Source of the DNA: Siphonodentalium dalli
Lineage: Eukaryota; Mollusca; Scaphopoda; Gadilida; Siphonodentaliidae
Length of the DNA stretch: 64,000 bases
Assembly (NCBI GenBank): GCA_032622095.1
Contig: CP136061.1
Span: forward strand, 98,453,345-98,517,344
Direction of reading: 5' to 3'
Shown piece after piece: positions 61,501 through 64,000 of the stretch. The notes under the pieces were generated by a model that was not told the origin of the DNA, did no database searches, and saw only the letters and a list, made by a program, of their open reading frames with translations. A program made the position numbers and the translations under genes. Every line of letters begins with the position of its first letter. The stretch's first letter is position 1.

Positions 61501-63058
61501 GAGTGTTCTGCATGTATGTCATTGCCAAATGTAGTGCGAATGTCGGATTCCATAGGGGTCGTCAGGTTCTATCTACATAAATGTGGGTCAATATTTTTAC
61601 ATGTCTCATTAAAATGTATTCCAACAATCGATTAGTATGTCATTCTGATAATAATAACTGAATAGTCTGTCAGTTTTAAGTAGATTTGTCAATGGTAGGT
61701 GGTTACCTAGCAACAGTGAAACCTCAACAACCTTTAGTGGTGCATTATTGTCAATATAAGCATTATATGGCATATTCTGAAAAAATATTATCATGTACAT
61801 TGCCCGAAAATCATAGCATATTACGAAACAGTTATATCAGTTAAATTACCAGAGCCTCACACATATGGCATATTTTCAAATGTGTATATGTCCATAGCAA
61901 CCACTATACCACCCGTTAGGTAACGAGTGCGGCAACTTTACTGTCATGTTCACACTAACAACAATTATAATAATGGTTTTCAGAATAAAAATGTTACATG
62001 ACGTAGTTTTGTTTGTTAAAACTACCATACTAGCAGTCATGTGTGCATTAAGTCGAACCCACTCTCACAACAACTATTACAATTGTTTCACCATAAAATG
62101 ATAATGACGTAGTTTATATTAGTTTGTGAACACTACCATACATCAGTCAGCTCGGAATTTTTCTATTTCGGATGTGTCCCTAGCAACCGTCACCACATCT
62201 GTAAGTAAGAAATATGGTAATTTTCCAGCCAGATCCACTCTAACAATTTTCACCATAAAAATGCTGCATGACGTAGTTTAGATTATTAAAACTGCCATAA
62301 TATCAGTCATATTTGTATTTGTTCGATGTCTGGTAGTTGCCGAGCAACCGTTGCTAAGGAAGGACCTGCCGCGATGTCTACATATCTGAAAATGATTAAT
62401 AGTGTATAAGGAACATATGTGCCAAATTTCATAGTGTTATCACCATTTGCGCAATTGTTACGCCAAACGCCAGGATTATTGTGTGATATTTTTGCCTTTC
62501 AGACACTCGAAGCCATGGCGTACGTTTTAGGGGGATAGTGTTAAGTTTCCGGCTATAAAATATTAAGGATGGTGATGGTTCGATATATCTTATCACTTTC
62601 CTTTTCTGAATTAACCACTGTTCTAAGATATTGGTTCATATTTTAGCTCATTGTCGTCTGAATATCTTTACTCGCCCTCTTTTATTAGGAAAACATTTGG
62701 AATCATCATGCGATTTATATGCTCTCTTCAGCAATAAATGTCATCACAATTATGGAATATTATCGACTGTTAATAATCTCTAGCATCAATTACACATACC
62801 TGGCGACACCTACTCCACGGTGGACGGGTATGTGTGAAGATTGTGTCCGTATATTAGCCTGCATATGACTGCATTCATATATGGTCCGATGGAATTTCGT
62901 CAGAATTTGCACCATCACGAAAAATCATGATATCTCAAAAAGCTCAACTGGGATTCTAGGGGACTTTTGCCATATTGTCCATAAACATCTTCTTAGTAAT
63001 CCCTGAAAAAATCAGCTTTCCCCGATGTTTTGCCCTAGTGAATCCTAGTGTGCCTGGA
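58531..63058. mobile_element. Large foldback element, about 4.5 kb
   Basis: The left end (TCCAGGCACA at 58531, GGGGAAAGCTGATTTTT at 58574) is matched in inverse at the right end (to 63058; AAAAATCAGCTTTCCCC at about 63008-63024). Further inward, GGTGATAA..CTTGGCACACATGTTCC at about 59132-59168 matches the inverse of 62410-62450. A subrepeat with CATATGACTGATATTATG occurs three times on the left (59255, 59425, 59585) and in inverse on the right (62035-62310). No transposase was found and no clear target duplication. Confidence 0.75.
59760..61620. repeat. Highly degenerate minisatellite in the foldback core
   Basis: Dozens of units around CATGGACCCAGGC and TATATAGG or their near variants recur about every 40-50 bp. 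No two units are identical, so this is an old array without recent homogenisation. Confidence 0.75.
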
Positions 63059-63129
63059 TTATTGGTAAACTGTAAAGTTTTGCTATCAATACACTTAACC
63101 TACTTTGGACAAATCAATATCAAATTTTA

Positions 63130-63703
63130 AAATAAATACACCAACCATCCAATGGAACAAACTGCAAGCCGACCCTGGCCGACCGACCAATAACTACATA
63201 GTATGTATTGTTTCCAATACCGCACGTCACTGCTAGATATTTGCAACTATGTAACCTTTGCTGTGGAGATTTCCATGGACATTCCCATTCAAATGGGTCA
63301 CTTGACCTCCTCCTTAACTTTAAAAGTGGTCATACTTATGAATACCGACGTGGTATAGATAGCAACCACCATTGCCCAGCCACGAATAGAGATAATACTT
63401 TTCTTGTGACCAATGTCTGACATAAATAATGTACTGACCGATATATGACACACCAAATATGACCGCCCATTCACCCCGTACGCCTGGTATTGCAGAATCG
63501 GAGGATGACAAGTGCCCCGGAACAGAAATCTATATACATGAAAACCAAATGGCTGACTAACATTTCACGGGATGCGGTACATCGTAGAAAACGATATTGC
63601 ATGGTGAAAACGATAAACATACTTTCACGCAGATAGTAATCAACGCATGCTCCCTTACAATCGCGAAGCAGTGAAGCCGCTAAGAGCACTATGCTAGTCT
63701 AAG
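63130..63703 (-). pseudogene. Galactose-binding-like small gene or relic, copy C
   Basis: Three exon-like pieces lie in order on the - strand. 63703-63630 gives a hydrophobic start (SIVLLAASLLRDCKGACVD) between an AACTTAG acceptor and a GTATGT donor. After ATACCAG at about 63487, phase 1 gives GVRGEWAVIFGVSYIGQYII then YVRHW, the uninterrupted form of copy A; the later RGWAMVV is in another frame, indicating a frameshift. About 63228-63130 is similar to the hydrophobic terminal exon of the gene at 50519 and ends in LVYLF and a stop. The pieces suggest signal, lectin-like domain and membrane or GPI tail, partly decayed. Confidence 0.35.
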
Positions 63704-64000
63704 TTTCGTTAATACGAGTTAATACATAAAACTCGATTATGTATTGAATTGGGGATTATAATTTTCAAACTTGTTTTGCTTTATTACATATGTTATTATG
63801 GATGTTAGTGATAAAAATATCTAAGGAAGAGGTTTAGTTCTGTCAACACATTTGATATTTGATGAAAAGTAGAACCTTTGAAGCATTGTCCACAAACGTG
63901 GTGTCATTTTCTCGAAAATCCAGCTGTGACAATTCTAAAAATAATATAATAAAACAAAATGTCCCCGTTCCACTGTGACCAAGCTCTGATGAAATTGGAA
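63704..64000. other. Window end, nothing recognised
   Basis: AT-rich sequence without exon or repeat evidence. Confidence 0.5.

Overview
The window is eukaryotic, intron-rich and AT-rich. It most likely comes from a marine lophotrochozoan; a mollusc is plausible but not proven. The evidence is small symmetric phase-1 exons for extracellular modules (thrombospondin type 1, C-type lectin), a 5'-truncated LINE, very many MITE-like palindromic elements, and tandem-repeat-plus-terminal-hairpin families of the kind abundant in mollusc genomes. No complete multi-exon gene fits here. The long reading frames are mostly the LINE and frames opened by chance in tandem repeats.

Host coding content. On the + strand there are four intact TSP1 exons (908-1075, 2203-2370, 3760-3927, 7892-8053), one decayed TSP1 exon (4581-4660) and two C-type lectin exons (19875-20048, 26846-26977). 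All intact exons start in phase 1, and their preferred donors also give phase 1, so they could splice into one TSP1-repeat/lectin protein. The first two TSP1 exons lie in a nearly identical 1,295-bp tandem array (1-3206). On the - strand, 50906-50519 holds a compact two-exon gene end with a six-cysteine EGF-like module, a hydrophobic C-terminal tail that looks like a GPI-anchor signal, and a polyadenylation signal. Degenerate - strand copies of a galactose-binding-like exon lie at 56.7-57.0 and 63.1-63.7 kb.

Repeat landscape. 14.5-18.5, 23.5-25.1 and 55.9-56.4 kb hold diverged tandem families, most with GGAC- or GACA-type simple-sequence tails. 27.1-55.1 kb is dominated by short elements. Three different MITE groups, one TA-associated and the others flanked by TTAA, share the same internal cassette: a 69-bp hairpin, present in at least fourteen copies. 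Another TTAA-flanked element (44096-47145) contains a nested palindrome and about 48 copies of a 48-bp minisatellite. A 934-bp TTAA-flanked element at 57329-58262 has its empty target site preserved 550 bp away. 58531-63058 is a large foldback element with a degenerate minisatellite core.

The most unusual signal is a trio of long hairpins (33641-33791, 37911-38049, 39580-39710). They share no obvious sequence, but all are interrupted by tandem GA/GA mismatches, all carry the same apical layout (GA/GA, a 3-4 bp stem, a 3-nt loop), all have the same polarity, and each lies directly left of a segment bounded by short inverted repeats.
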